Shown here one piece after another: positions 45,870 through 56,736 of a DNA stretch of 64,000 nucleotides (within the stretch, counting starts at the first letter, position 1; every line of letters begins with the position of its first letter). Position numbers and translations under genes: made by a program. The stretch covers positions 28,229,949-28,293,948 of the forward strand of contig OY740774.1 in the NCBI GenBank assembly GCA_963513935.1, written 5' to 3'. Under the pieces are notes generated by a model. That model saw only the letters and a program-made list of their open reading frames with translations, ran no database searches and was not told the DNA's origin. The stretch is from Aphrophora alni (Eukaryota > Arthropoda > Insecta > Hemiptera > Aphrophoridae).

Positions 45870-46800
45870 GAAGAGTATTACACCTGCTGTTCATAGACTT
45901 TGAAAGAACCGTGGACATAGTTGTACTGGAGAAATTAATAAAGAGATAATACAAGGCAACATTATTGTGTTACACGAGGGAACATTGTCAGTGGTTAAGA
46001 GTAGCAATTCGGGGTAACGCAAGGCTGTGTCGATTTTAGCGATGTTATTTTGCTAGTTATTGAGCAAATCATGAGGACATGAATAACGTGAGGAGTCTTC
46101 GATCAACTAGATCTCCACTTTGTAGACGGCATTTGGTTTATTTCGGCCACAAGGCAGCAGGTCCAACAAAAGAAAAAAAATATAGTGAGGGAAAGCAGAG
46201 TGGATGAGGTTGGAGATGATTAAGAAGACCAAATATATGAAAGTGTGCAGTAACGTCGTCTGTAACTCGTAAAAGTGGCCATAGAGGAAGTGCAAGAATA
46301 TGTATACTTGGGATGTGTTGTAGCAGAGAAACAAACACGGTTGGAGAAGTAATCAGGTACAGTGCATTTTAACAGGGCGAAGAAGATATGAAGGGAAGTA
46401 ATTTGAGGAGTTTCAACTGATGTGAAATGCTGTACGAGTGTGAAACTTTAAAGTAAACACTTGGGAAAGCCCAGGTTTTCATGAATAGATGATTGAGAAG
46501 AATGCTTAAAATATGGTGACTGGACACAATCAAGAAGTAAGAACCCATAGAGGTCCATATTAGGTGAAGAAAATGGAGTTGATTGTGTGTAAATCTTAAG
46601 GAAAGGAGGAGATTTTACCAGAAAACTACAATTCTGTAGTAAGCAGGAGTGTTGGAAGGATTAGAAACACATGAAAGAGATGCAAGGAGAGGATGCAGAG
46701 ATTAGTAGCTGACAGACGTTGAAGAAGAAGGTCATTAACGGGTGCGATGAAGACAAGAAGTGGAGGCTCTCAGTTACAGCAGGAACGAAATGAATAAAGT
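45870..46800 (+). pseudogene. Decayed RTE-type non-LTR retrotransposon (reverse transcriptase to C-terminus)
   Basis: Degenerate pieces appear in the correct order across three frames. FIDFER (45890) is the RT motif around the first catalytic Asp. VTQGCVDFSDVILLVIEQIM (46014) matches the VRQGC..SP.LF.LVIDWIM block. LDLHFVDGIW (about 46107-46136) stands where LDFADDIALL should be, so the catalytic F-A-D-D is mutated to F-V-D-G. Then come VQEYVYLG (46290), LYECETLK (46430, normally LYGCETW), FMNR-LRRMLKIW (about 46478) and a RKW segment near 46570. This series is characteristic of RTE/BovB-like elements. Stops and frameshifts are numerous, so the copy is dead and old. It lacks the endonuclease half, as expected from 5-prime truncation, and ends near 46795 without a long poly(A). 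Confidence 0.85.
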
Positions 46801-47355
46801 AACACTGCAAATAAAATTTGAAATTTTATAATTTTTATTCTTTTTTGTTAAATTACTCAATCTACGTTTACATGATGAATAAATGTCATTTTTATAACTA
46901 ATATATGAATAATCTTAATATAAATAGGTTTTATTAAAACACAAATCATGTCGCCAGTCGAACTGCAAAGTCCCTACAAGATAAATTACTATGAAGGAAA
47001 GAAGTTAAAATTAGATTCGCAAAACTAATATTTACCATGACATATTTTTTCACTGCGCAAACATTTTACGACTATTTGCCCAGACGTAATATTCGCAACG
47101 GTCTGTGCAATCCATTTGGAAGACAACATTAGTCTCGTAATGGAATATTTGCACTTGATTTAACTGAATGGCAGTTTCAAAGTCGTTATTAAATAGTTCG
47201 TTTAAAACTGTTTATGACTTAAGTAGCTCAACTTTGTTTCAAGTTTTATGTCTGTTTAAAAACAACTACAGTTGAAATGATTTAGTTAAACTGAATGTAG
47301 GAAGTTTCTGTGGTACTTACAATTGCTTTAGTAAACAACATCAGTGTATTTATCT

Positions 47356-47357
<2 letters not shown>
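46801..47357. other. Non-repetitive stretch, possible regulatory DNA
   Basis: 47040-47300 has mixed composition and no family words (for example GCGCAAACATTTTACGAC and GTCTCGTAATGGAATATTTG). No gene recognised. Confidence 0.25.

Positions 47358-47411
<54 letters not shown>
47358..47411 (+). repeat. Poly(T) tract, 54 bp
   Basis: Uninterrupted T run. It may mark a poly(A) tail on the minus strand or be a collapsed or expanded homopolymer in the assembly. Confidence 0.95.
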
Positions 47412-47415
<4 letters not shown>

Positions 47416-47429
47416 AATAAAATAAGCAT

Positions 47430-47880
47430 AACGGAATAAGTACGTTTTGACATTTTTACTTTCTCACACATATGTAAGTGTAGAAATGTATGTGATAGAT
47501 CTGAAAATTATGTTAAATTTTTCGCAGATATTTAGTCTTGAGCTCGCTTGAACTTAAAATAGTCGCTTTTGGGATAATATCAATCTGTCGTCTGAGCAAT
47601 GCTCTACAGCCCAAATAAGTGGACCGATTTTAATCAAATTTGGATATTGGCATGTTTTAGTTATATCTTGAATTGTCCCCTCCCTCTCCAAATTTTGTGA
47701 TAACTCAATTCCGATTTTCTCTAAATTGGTTCTAACTTGTTTTTATCAAATTTTGTGCAAGTGTATCTTCTAAAGACCCAAACAAAACGTATCGATCCCC
47801 ATTTCTCAAAAATTTCTGTTTGATTTTAGTTGTCGGTAAAAAACTAAATATATAAATAATGCAAAAACTTTTTCACTCTC
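47430..47880 (+). repeat. Family B dispersed repeat, copy 6
   Basis: TTTTTACTTTCTCACACATATG, reported here by its core TTTCTCACACATATG, then CGCAGATATTTAGTCTTGAG, CTACAGCCCAAATAAGTGGA, CGATTTTAATCAAATTTGGA and ATCCCCATTTCTCAAAAATT match copies 1 and 3 in order. Confidence 0.65.
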
Positions 47881-47925
47881 CCATTATTTTGGGGTTTAAG
47901 TTAAAGAGTGAACAGATGGTCCCTT

Positions 47926-48053
47926 ACAAACACGACACAAATGTATGTAAATAGTACGTAAACATGTAAATAATAAGTATGTGATTATGCAAAAAGTAGC
48001 TGTGTAAAGAGCTTTCTACTGGCGGCTTTTACAAACGCAATAGTGTCGTGTTT
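47926..48053. repeat. Short inverted pair (ACAAACACGACAC / GTGTCGTGTTTG)
   Basis: ACAAACACGACACAA at 47926 and GTGTCGTGTTTG near 48042 are inverted copies enclosing ~100 bp rich in GTAAATA words. Could be a minimal MITE; weak. Confidence 0.35.
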
Positions 48054-50569
48054 GGTATATTTTGCTTATATTTTCCTAAACATTTTAACTATGCTGAAAA
48101 AAAATTTAAAATTGTGTCTCCCATAAAAAAGTTGAATAGTGCAGTGTTAACGCTAGTAGGTGACTCATCACTGAAACAGCAGGGTGAGGAAGGGAGCGAC
48201 GGGGGGGGGGACGGTTCCCCGGCCGCTCGCAGGTAGCTAAGGGTTCAGACGCCAAGTTACGGTATACAGACTATAGTGACTCACCCAATGCAAACTCTTT
48301 TGATACTAAGAGAACTTTCTTAAGACTTCTTATTGTTAAGTAAAACCTACTGAATATTCATGTTCATAAAATTTGATTGAAAACGACTTTAAAGAAGCCA
48401 TTGTAAACACATAAGGGGGAGGGGAAGTAATGTGAATAAAATAAAAATAGAATTTTAAAGAAAGAATGTTGAAATATATTTGTCATATGTTTGATAAAAC
48501 CGTATTGAATAATTACATAAACGACCAAAATATTATCAACATGTCCGAACGAAAATCGTATTCATTAAAAATATAATTATGTACAGACATTGTAAAATAA
48601 GGAAAGCGCTAAAAACTAGATTCTCCTTCCTTTTTTTTGAACTGAAACCTCTTACGAAATACCGATTCAGTCGATACAACATCATAAGAAAAGAAAATAA
48701 AGGTACCTATTAGCATTATGACACATTAAAAGAACATATATTGGAATGATTAGAAAAACAACGTAAAGATATCAGTTGATTGTAAATAAACTTAATCTTA
48801 ATCTTAAGCTGCACAAAAATCAAGCTATAAATTGCAACATCCTATAAATTTTAGACTAATAAGACATAACAGTTAATAAAATAAATGTTACCAGGAATTT
48901 AATTAAATTTCGTTTAGCCATGCTGTTTTAAATTAAGAAAACCACATAAATTTGGAAGTGATTTTATAACAGCAAACGTATCTTTAATTAGTTACCAGAT
49001 TGAAAAAAAATGCCTCTTGAATTAGAAAATAATGGTCTATTGTAAGATAAGTTATTCTTGAAAATTTTAGTTGGGAATAATAAAAGAAACTCTTTTAAGA
49101 GAAAAATAAAATATTTGGTGTATAAATTTTACAAGGATCTTAGAAGGACAGCGATTGGTTGAAATTCGTGTTGTTTGTTGTCATTTTTCTTAAAATTTTG
49201 AGCAGAATGAAAAAAAGTTGTATGGTAAAAAAATTAATTTTCCAATAAGGTGAATAATGCTGGCAGCCATGGGCCAGGTATTTTTGTGAGTAAAAGTTGC
49301 ATGTGTGTTAATAAGCTTACACCAGTCTTCATTCATTTTATAAACTATAACTAAAAATCGGTTTTGAAGTTAGGTCATATAATCGTTGGGCGGCGAGAAA
49401 CACGTAGATTGTCTATTCTCGTAATGGAAACTGTAATTTTGTTTGACTAAATAACCCCTATAGCCTAAGAAATTAGCAACGGATTTATTTAGACTCTAAT
49501 TATAAACGTGGAGCTGTTTTTATCCACAACTATATCTTTAACATTTCCTACAAGATTATTATTTTATTTTAGAAATTCTTCTTCTTTAATCTTGTAAAAC
49601 TTACATATTATTTATGACTTTCAAATATTTACACTGTACACCATATCTAGTATCTACATCAAAAGAATCATTAAATCACAATAAAACTTTGATGCAATAA
49701 ATGCATTTGCAGAGCTCTGTTTTAATCTTTGTCTTGCCGCCATTTTGTATTGCCACAACCGAATTAATTTTCTTTTCGCCATTTTTCTGTACTCATCGAA
49801 ACTTTGAAAATTATGTACCACACGAGCCCTTTTATGATTAACATAGGCTATATTCGGTTTGTACACGGCATTGAAAGTGGTTGGTGAACGTACCAAAAGC
49901 AGAGTTCATACCAAAACTGAGGTTATCAGAGTTAGATTTAAAATTTTTAATTATTACTTTTATCATCAATCTGTATAGATATCATTCGGTATTAATGGCA
50001 ATTTAAAAGTTTTTTTTTTTACAAAATTTTTTTTACAAGTTGTGTGCATCTTTGTGAACCAATTCCCACCCATTACACAAGTTTATCTTTACACTTCAGA
50101 AAAATGTTGTAAGATTGATACATGGATCCGTTTCTATCTGTTGATCCCAATTCAGGGTTGTATAGATTATTTATTTTTATGGAGTATTAATTATTTTGTT
50201 AACACAATAGTAACGTTTCTATAGCGGATTTTCGCAGAGTGGTTACGGAGACAACACAATTAATTACTAAAATTGAATTGTCATGTACAGGATTTTTATG
50301 AAAGCTTGTTTTGATACACGACTTGTCTAATGAAATTAAATATTGGTTAAATATATCCATCCAACAATATTCATATTTGTGTTAAAACAAGTTTTTCAAA
50401 ACTACATATATTTATTAAACTGTTCAATGCAGAGTTGATTGATGTTAACATATAATGGGTTTATTTTAAATCTTTGAAAATAAAAACAGTTTTCTCGTAA
50501 ACAGATAGAACACGAATAGCTGTTTATTTCATTCTATACCTGGTTTAAAAGTATACATAATTAAAATAA
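48054..50569. other. Non-coding stretch, no gene recognised
   Basis: AT-rich, with a 10-G run at 48201-48210. The 80-codon minus-strand frame 49654-49896 (MVRSPTTFNAVYKPNIAYVN...) has no recognised family. No repeat copy seen. Confidence 0.4.
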
Positions 50570-50574
50570 CTCCA

Positions 50575-50815
50575 AAGCGCAACAGCCCGTGAAAAGCCTA
50601 GACAGTTTTCCTCTCGAGTATTTTGTGGTTAGCATATCGATATTCCCGTATCTGTTGTTCTAAATTTCTTAACCAGAGTTCGCTACTAATTTAACTTCAC
50701 AATACCTCACGAAGCTGGGTCAACTCCGTAAATTTTTGAGCCCCCACGTTGATTGATTCCGGAACTTTTCGGTTGTGAAACCAGAGTGCTATCTACTAGA
50801 CCATGTAGAAGTTAT
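50575..50815 (-). mobile_element. tRNA-type SINE (probable)
   Basis: On the minus strand, ACATGGTCTAGTAGATAGCA contains a pol III A-box-like TGGTCTAGTAG (50803-50793). It is followed at normal spacing by AAGTTCCGGAATCAATC, a degenerate B box (50766-50755). This tRNA-like head is followed by ~170 bp unrelated to tRNA (GGGGGCTCAAAAATTTACGG, GAAGCTGGGTCAACTCC on the plus strand). The head does not fold into a convincing tRNA and lacks an exact GGTTCGANTCC, so it is not a tRNA gene. No second copy in the window was found. Confidence 0.5.
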
Positions 50816-51296
50816 TATTTTTATATACTTAGATTTTATAATAAGTATAATACCAATATATGAGTATTTTTGTTGTAGGGTAATGCGACGCGCAATTGCA
50901 CTACTATGGGTCCTCTCTGCCTACATACATTAAATTTGTTGAACACTTGCAGTTTTGTGGGTTCAGGTTCAGATTCCCTCGATGGTAGCAGAAGTGGGCT
51001 GTAGAACTGTCGAGATGGCTTATTTATTTACTATGTAAAATCAATACTAAATACCAACATCACTTACCTCCTCCAGAACCTATCATTGGCCCTCGTGAAC
51101 ATCACCAAGTACGGATTATTGATGTTTTGAAGATCGTTATGTCGGTATTACAACTCCAAACACTTTCCATCCGATGCACTGAAGGAATGACCTGATGTTT
51201 CATTTTAAGGTCGGTCTTTCCTTTTACTTATTATCTTACGATTATATTCAGAGAACAATATCCTGTTTGGCCCAGTCACTATCTTAAGGCCTTTCT
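50816..51296. other. Non-coding spacer
   Basis: No gene recognised. Confidence 0.35.
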
Positions 51297-51545
51297 AGTT
51301 CTTTTTCTTGTTGTTTAAATGCCTATCGCCTTATAAAAAAGGAAGAATAGAACATGAAATAAATACCAGTAGTCCTCGAATACTCTATCGTCAGAGTCGG
51401 AAAAGAACAAGAATTGGTTAAGAGAGACCAGATAGGAAAGAGAGTGATGTAACTCAAGACTGCATGAAAAGAGGTGTATATCCAGCTTGCGTTTACAAAC
51501 CCGTACTCATAAATGATAAATTGAGGGCTCTCCAGTTCAAACTGA
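51297..51545 (+). repeat. Family A dispersed repeat, copy 5
   Basis: TTTTTCTTGTTGTTTAAATG, CTATCGCCTTATAAAAAAGG, GTCCTCGAATACTC, CGTCAGAGTCGGAAAAGAAC and AGGTGTATATCCAGCTTGCG match copies 1 to 3. Confidence 0.8.
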
Positions 51546-51839
51546 CGAGTGCTCTTTCTCTAGATTCATCGTGCTGTCCCGTTAATTGAATTTCATTTAC
51601 CTTAGTGCTCTTTACGAACATATTCCCCAAGTAGTCTCCTGAACGTTGCTTCTGATTAATCAGCACCCTTGTTGTCTCCTCTTATAATCAAGGACACTCA
51701 TCTTTGCCAACTTTCCCGCTCTCTCGTTGTCTTCCACTCAACAGTAAACAGTCCACACCAGTCACCTTTTTCCTTCGTGCTGATTTGAAAGTAGCTTACA
51801 TAGTCGATTAAAAAAACTGAATCGAGCATGCAATTTAGA
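51546..51839. other. Pyrimidine-rich spacer between inverted family A copies
   Basis: Noticeably C/T-rich on the plus strand (TTTCCCGCTCTCTCGTTGTC, CACCTTTTTCCTTCG). It would form the loop of a hairpin made by copies 5 and 6. No gene seen. Confidence 0.4.
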
Positions 51840-52060
51840 TTTATTTATTTTTTTTTATATATGGGGCACATTAAAAACATTTTCCTCCAAACTTGCCTTC
51901 AAGTTGTTTTTTATTAGATCCTTCTCTTTCATTTTCTGGTCTTTCATCAGGTTTCTCTTAACCAACTCTTGGTCTCATCCGACCCTGACACTATTCACCT
52001 TTTTCTTTTTATATAAGGCGATGATGACCGGGAAATTTTTTACCTTTAAATAACGAGGAA
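51840..52060 (-). repeat. Family A dispersed repeat, copy 6 (inverted relative to copy 5)
   Basis: On the minus strand it reads GTCATCATCGCCTTATATAA, GTGTCAGGGTCGGATGAGAC and AAGAGTTGGTTAAGAGAAAC in family order. Confidence 0.75.
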
Positions 52061-52967
52061 AAGAATATTATTAGTCAGCTGTTCCATAGTAAAAGGCCAT
52101 TGTAGCGTCCCAATTTTTCAAAAATTGTATTAGACAATTAAAATCAATGTTTATTTCAGTGTAAAATAAAAGAATTAAGGGTGTTCGAATTATTTTAATA
52201 TATCGTCTGTACAGCAAACATTTACTGAATCGATTTTGAAACTGTATCAAGAAGTTCTTCGGGGATCGAGTTTGTCTTTGTCGAAGCCTTTTCTAAATTT
52301 TTGTTTTTAAACTCGCTATGCAAATTAATAATCTAAAAACCTGTAAAAGTTGATTAAACGTTTTTTAATACTTACTCTTTTCCCATAAGAATTGCGTTAG
52401 AAAAAGGGAAGAATAAATTAATAAATTCTTACTTTGTTTATTGTCTTTTTTAATGAATCTCAATGTACTCTTGATTATTACACCCTGAATAAATATTTAG
52501 CAATAATTTTCTCCTTTGTTCATTTACAGTAGAAAATTTAGCCTTGTCAGTAATATTTGAATTTCCTTTTTACTTGTTAAGTACAGGCACTATTTCCTCG
52601 ATCTATGAAGCGTTGATCACCTTGCATAAATCAAAATCTTCCGAGTAGTTAAATACGAAATCCTGCCGCCGTTAATCAAGACACCGTCTCAATCCTTTAC
52701 ACTCACCGCGCTAAAGCTCTTTTCAACTTAAAGTACATTTCCATTAAAAGTTACTTGGAATGAATCTATTCTCAGCAGACTTGCTTTAATTGACGGCTTT
52801 TTTCCTCCCTAAAGACCACTTTCAGTTTATTTAATGCGGAGGTCCCGCCAAGTGTCGCAGTAGCGCCGTAAAGCCGGATTTTAATAATTGCTTTGTTTTA
52901 TTTTTTAAATTATTATATTTTTATGCTTACTTTATTTAAAGTAAAATCGACGATGAAATATACTTAT
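52061..52967. other. Non-coding stretch with a GC-richer patch
   Basis: 52600-52880 is less AT-rich and has no family words. No gene recognised. Confidence 0.35.
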
Positions 52968-53578
52968 ACAGAGTGTCTAATAAGTAGGGTGCCAACTTTG
53001 GGAGGTTTTTTTGGATACCAAAATATATAAAAAAGTTCCAATGTAAAGTCCAAAAATAAAAAGCACTGACGTACATTGCAATTTTTTTATGCCAAATATC
53101 TCGTAAATTGTAGAATTTAAAGTATTTATATTTAACCGTTGACATCTTTATTTGTTTTTGTGATAAAAAATAGCAAAAATATCGGTAAAAAAAACTAATT
53201 GTATTCTGACTATTGTGTCTTCTAGTAAATGACAAATAATTCATTTCGTTAAAAAAAATTGTTTTACTACTATTTCGGCTAATCTTTGCTATACAACAAC
53301 AAAAAGATCTCAACTTATTCAGTAATGAATGGGTTAAATATTTGTGTTATTTATTTAAACCTCTTGTTTGATTAATTCTTAATTTATTCAGTAAAATTTA
53401 CCTTTATATGTTTATAACAGTCCTAATTAAATTATATAATATTATCAGTAGTTAGTAATCAGGTTGTCAAGAGAGTCTATGCTACAGTACAGATTAATAG
53501 TTTAAAAACTTTCTGGAGTTAGAACTTGTTGTTGAAAAAAAGACAGACAGTTTAGACGGAAAATGACGAATTTTTTGA
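52968..53578. mobile_element. Probable MITE, one TATACAGAGTGTC end recognised
   Basis: TATACAGAGTGTCTAATAAG at 52966-52985 has the end signature of the 53.58-54.24 and 26.35-26.80 kb elements. The matching second end was not located; the next element begins at about 53579. The 125-codon minus-strand frame 52936-53313, the longest open frame in the window, lies across it. It is low-complexity (Phe/Lys/Ser/Tyr-rich) without known motifs, so I do not call it a gene. Confidence 0.45.
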
Positions 53579-54032
53579 CATATAGAGGGTGTCACAAAAA
53601 ACTTTAGCACGCTATGCAGGATGAGATTCTTCATATTTAAATAAATGAAAAAGTTCAGTATTTTTTTTCGAATTCCCCTTAGTTTAGTCGTAATCAATTT
53701 TTTTTTGTATATGATAAGAAAATATTTAACTCCAGAAATAGATAATATATTGAGTTCAAATTTGTTATAATCATTTTGTATGTTACGATTTACAAGTGTA
53801 TAAAACACGAATAGTTTATTTTTATAATTTACAAAATGGCGGCCGTTAATTTAATTTAAATTAAACAGTTTTGGTGATATTTGACGTTAAAAGTTTTAAA
53901 CAGCCACCATTTTGAAAATTATTAAAATATAGTATTTGTGTTTGTTACACCTGTAAATCGTAACATACAAAATTGTTATACCAAATTTGAACTCAATACT
54001 TTATCTTTTTCTGGAGTTACATTGAGGTTTTG

Positions 54033-54087
<55 letters not shown>

Positions 54088-54237
54088 GGAGATTACTACT
54101 AAACTAGTAGTAATCTAGTTCTAATCTAACGCGAATTAGAAAAAGTTACTAAACAATTTTCATTTATTTGGATATATAGAATACGATCCTGTGTAATGCG
54201 TTAAGGTTTTTTTTTTTTTTATGACACTCTGTATATA
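53579..54237. mobile_element. Foldback MITE FB3, ~659 bp
   Basis: Left end TATAGAGGGTGTCACAAAAA; the right end as complement is TATACAGAGTGTCATAAAAA. The inner arms pair too: ACTCCAGAAATAGATAATAT near 53730 against the complement of TACTTTATCTTTTTCTGGAG near 53995, TTACGATTTACA near 53781 against TGTAAATCGTAA, and ACAAAATGGCGGC near 53832 against GCCACCATTTTG near 53904. A 50-bp (TA)n has expanded in the right arm. The 104-codon minus-strand frame 53494-53808 has no transposase features. TA borders both ends. Confidence 0.85.
54035..54084 (+). repeat. (TA)n microsatellite inside foldback FB3
   Basis: About 25 uninterrupted TA units. Confidence 0.95.
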
Positions 54238-55989
54238 TCATAATTTTTTTCCTTATTTTAATTTTCAAAATTATTTTCAAGAGATTGATAGACCAACCAA
54301 CAATGAAATACTCGTTTTACATATTTGTTTTATTTATTTAAATGGCATAAATCCGTTAATTTCATTTTAAGCAGGAACAATTTTATTTTCATTTTGTACA
54401 CCCACACTTCAATCTCTAAGCAGTGGTGAAATAAACCTTTCGATTTTTAATAGTGAATAATGGTCAAGCATGTCTTTAAAACTCGTTGAAATATTTTTTC
54501 AAATGTGTTTTAATTTTAAATTTGGGCCAAAAGTTTTAAAGAAATTCTCGTATATTCCAAATGTAATAACTCCATTAAAAGACTATTTTCTTTAAGTTTC
54601 TGTTTATTACATGTTTTAAAAGATGGTCTTTAGTTTTCATATAATAATACATGCATGTGAAGATTATTAAGTAACGATGTACTAATCAGAAACTAAACGA
54701 AAATTATAGTACAGAAATCATTTTGAAAAAAGTAAAACGAACTTTGACTATCGTCGTTAAAAATTGAATTTCCATCAAGTACAATTTTTAGGACAAGTTC
54801 ATTACATAAGTGACGAAAGCTTTTGACCTATTTAATTGAATCTTTCAATATTTTCTTGTCGATGGCGATGTTTAATTAGTATTCGATTTTTAGTTCATGA
54901 GAAAGTGCAAAGTTTTTACACGGTTTATTTCGAATGTTTTCTTATAATAGACAAAATTTCATTATAGTCATTTTCTATTATCTATTTTTAATTATTCAAC
55001 GATTGTTGTTTCTAACATCCAATCACAGTTTACATTTTTGTATATCATTTCACAGTATAACATGTTACGGACAAGCTATTTGCATTAAATGAGAAATGAA
55101 CGTTAATTAAAATTTGCAATTATTGTATTTAAAAAATAAATGAGGATTGCATACAAAAATTAAAACTAATTACTTCTGATGTGACGTATGGGCATGTAAA
55201 TAAAGACCATAGTGGAATAAACTTTGTTAAAAACAAGATTGTGAAAGAATACTCCATGTTTATCAAAATATTTATTTAAATCGGTTGAAATGTATTTGAG
55301 AAATTCAACCTTTAGTGACGAATATGCCTCTAGTAGACTCGTTTATAGTTTTTACCAATAACTGTTGAACCAGGATATTTGGTATATGGTCAATGATACA
55401 ATTCGTGTAAAACTATAATAATAGATTTTTGGAAATTTAATCAAAATCGTTAGAGCCGATTTTGAAAAAAAAACTTTATCCTTGTATTATTTTATCGTAT
55501 ATAGATAGTACAGAGAAGATTACGTGGTGGGGGGGGGCAGTCCATAGTCATTTTAATCATATCTGTTAGTGAATATTTTTACTATATCTTAAAGTGATTT
55601 ATTTACATTTGTTTTATAATTCAAAATTTTGGGTTACCTGCCATAGTATCAAATTAATTTTTCCATTTTTTTTTAAATTAGCTTTTACTTTCAAATCAAA
55701 AATATTTTAACAGAATTATCTCACATCATCATTCCTTCCATATTCAAACATTCAGACATCTATTTTGTAAGGACAAAGGAAAGGCAACATAGTTTCCAGG
55801 TTTTTTTTATTTATTGGTTATATGTATATGCTTATAATTTGTTGCCGCTATGGCATAGCATTTTTTAAGGCTAAAAACATTCTTATTAAATACTAAAAAG
55901 TGAAAAACATCTGGTACATTTTAATCAAAATTTAAGTTTTCATAATATTTAAAATAAATATTATTGAGAGAGTAAAATTTGAACACGAA
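54238..55989. other. Non-coding stretch, nothing firmly recognised
   Basis: AT-rich. AATCAAAATCGTTAGAGCCG near 55440 resembles wording within family B, so a decayed piece may be present. A 9-G run lies at 55529-55537. No gene seen. Confidence 0.4.
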
Positions 55990-56065
55990 TTTTCGCAAAT
56001 AGTACGTTTATTTAATCAAACGCATTTCAACAACAAAGTCGCCATCTTCAGTTATTATAGCGCGT
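55990..56065 (-). mobile_element. Hairpin element relic with CTGAAGATGGC/GAAATGCG core
   Basis: On the minus strand it reads AACTGAAGATGGCGACTTTG then TTGTTGAAATGCGTTTGATT. GGCGAC pairs with GTTGTT (G-U pairs allowed) over a TTT loop, between CTGAAGA and GAAA. CGTTTATTTAATCAAACG (56005-56022) is a second hairpin just outside it. Confidence 0.45.
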
Positions 56066-56736
56066 TTACCAATATTTGTGAGAATTTGTGTTCCATCTCA
56101 CATGCCAAGCTCAAATATTATGTTTAAAAAAGTAAAATTTTTCATTTTTAGCGTACAATGTTTAAAAACTTAAGTTAACCTGGACATGACCTTGGAAAAA
56201 TACGAAATAAGGAAATAATAATGTCATTTAATTTCTCTCTTTACATCAAATTTATTCAAATGATGCTCAAACCTACAGACTCTGTTTTACAACAGAGAAT
56301 ATCAGTAAAATTCAAAATATTGCTTAGTGTAAAATATTAAAAGCCCATTGTTATACATTTTTACTCAAACGAAGATCCCAACTAGCTTTTGTACAGTTTA
56401 AAATGTGTATTAAATGACGTCCAAACGTATTTTTTATGATATAGAATAAAAATTTCTTCTAAAAAAAGAAAATTGTTATAAATATAAAATAAAAAATATC
56501 CGTACTAGACCTTAATCGAAGTGCTTTTGATATTAGTGTAATTTTTCCTGTAACCTAAAGTTTTACTAGGTGTTAATATTATTAAAAAAATGGTAACGAT
56601 ATTTCAATAGTCGTTTGAAAAGGGACTACATTTAATAATTTCCATGTTTAGTTTGACAAAAGATATTCTCGTTCTATTATGTCAGCATGTCAGTTTTATT
56701 TTATTATTCATTTGAGATTCTCTCACGAGAAGAAAA
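56066..56736. other. Non-coding stretch, nothing recognised
   Basis: AT-rich. No family copy or gene. Confidence 0.4.

Noticed and set aside
49654..49896. 80-codon minus frame (MVRSPTTFNAVY...)
   Set aside because: ATG start but no recognised family, no neighbouring coding signal, and length within chance for this window.
50755..50815. Functional tRNA gene
   Set aside because: The B box is degenerate and no full cloverleaf can be drawn, so it is better explained as a SINE head.
52936..53313. Longest open frame in the window (125 codons, minus)
   Set aside because: Low-complexity composition rich in Phe, Lys, Ser and Tyr, no recognised motif, and it overlaps a MITE end (TATACAGAGTGTC).
53494..53808. 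104-codon minus-strand frame
   Set aside because: Lies within the foldback element at 53579-54237 and has no transposase motif.
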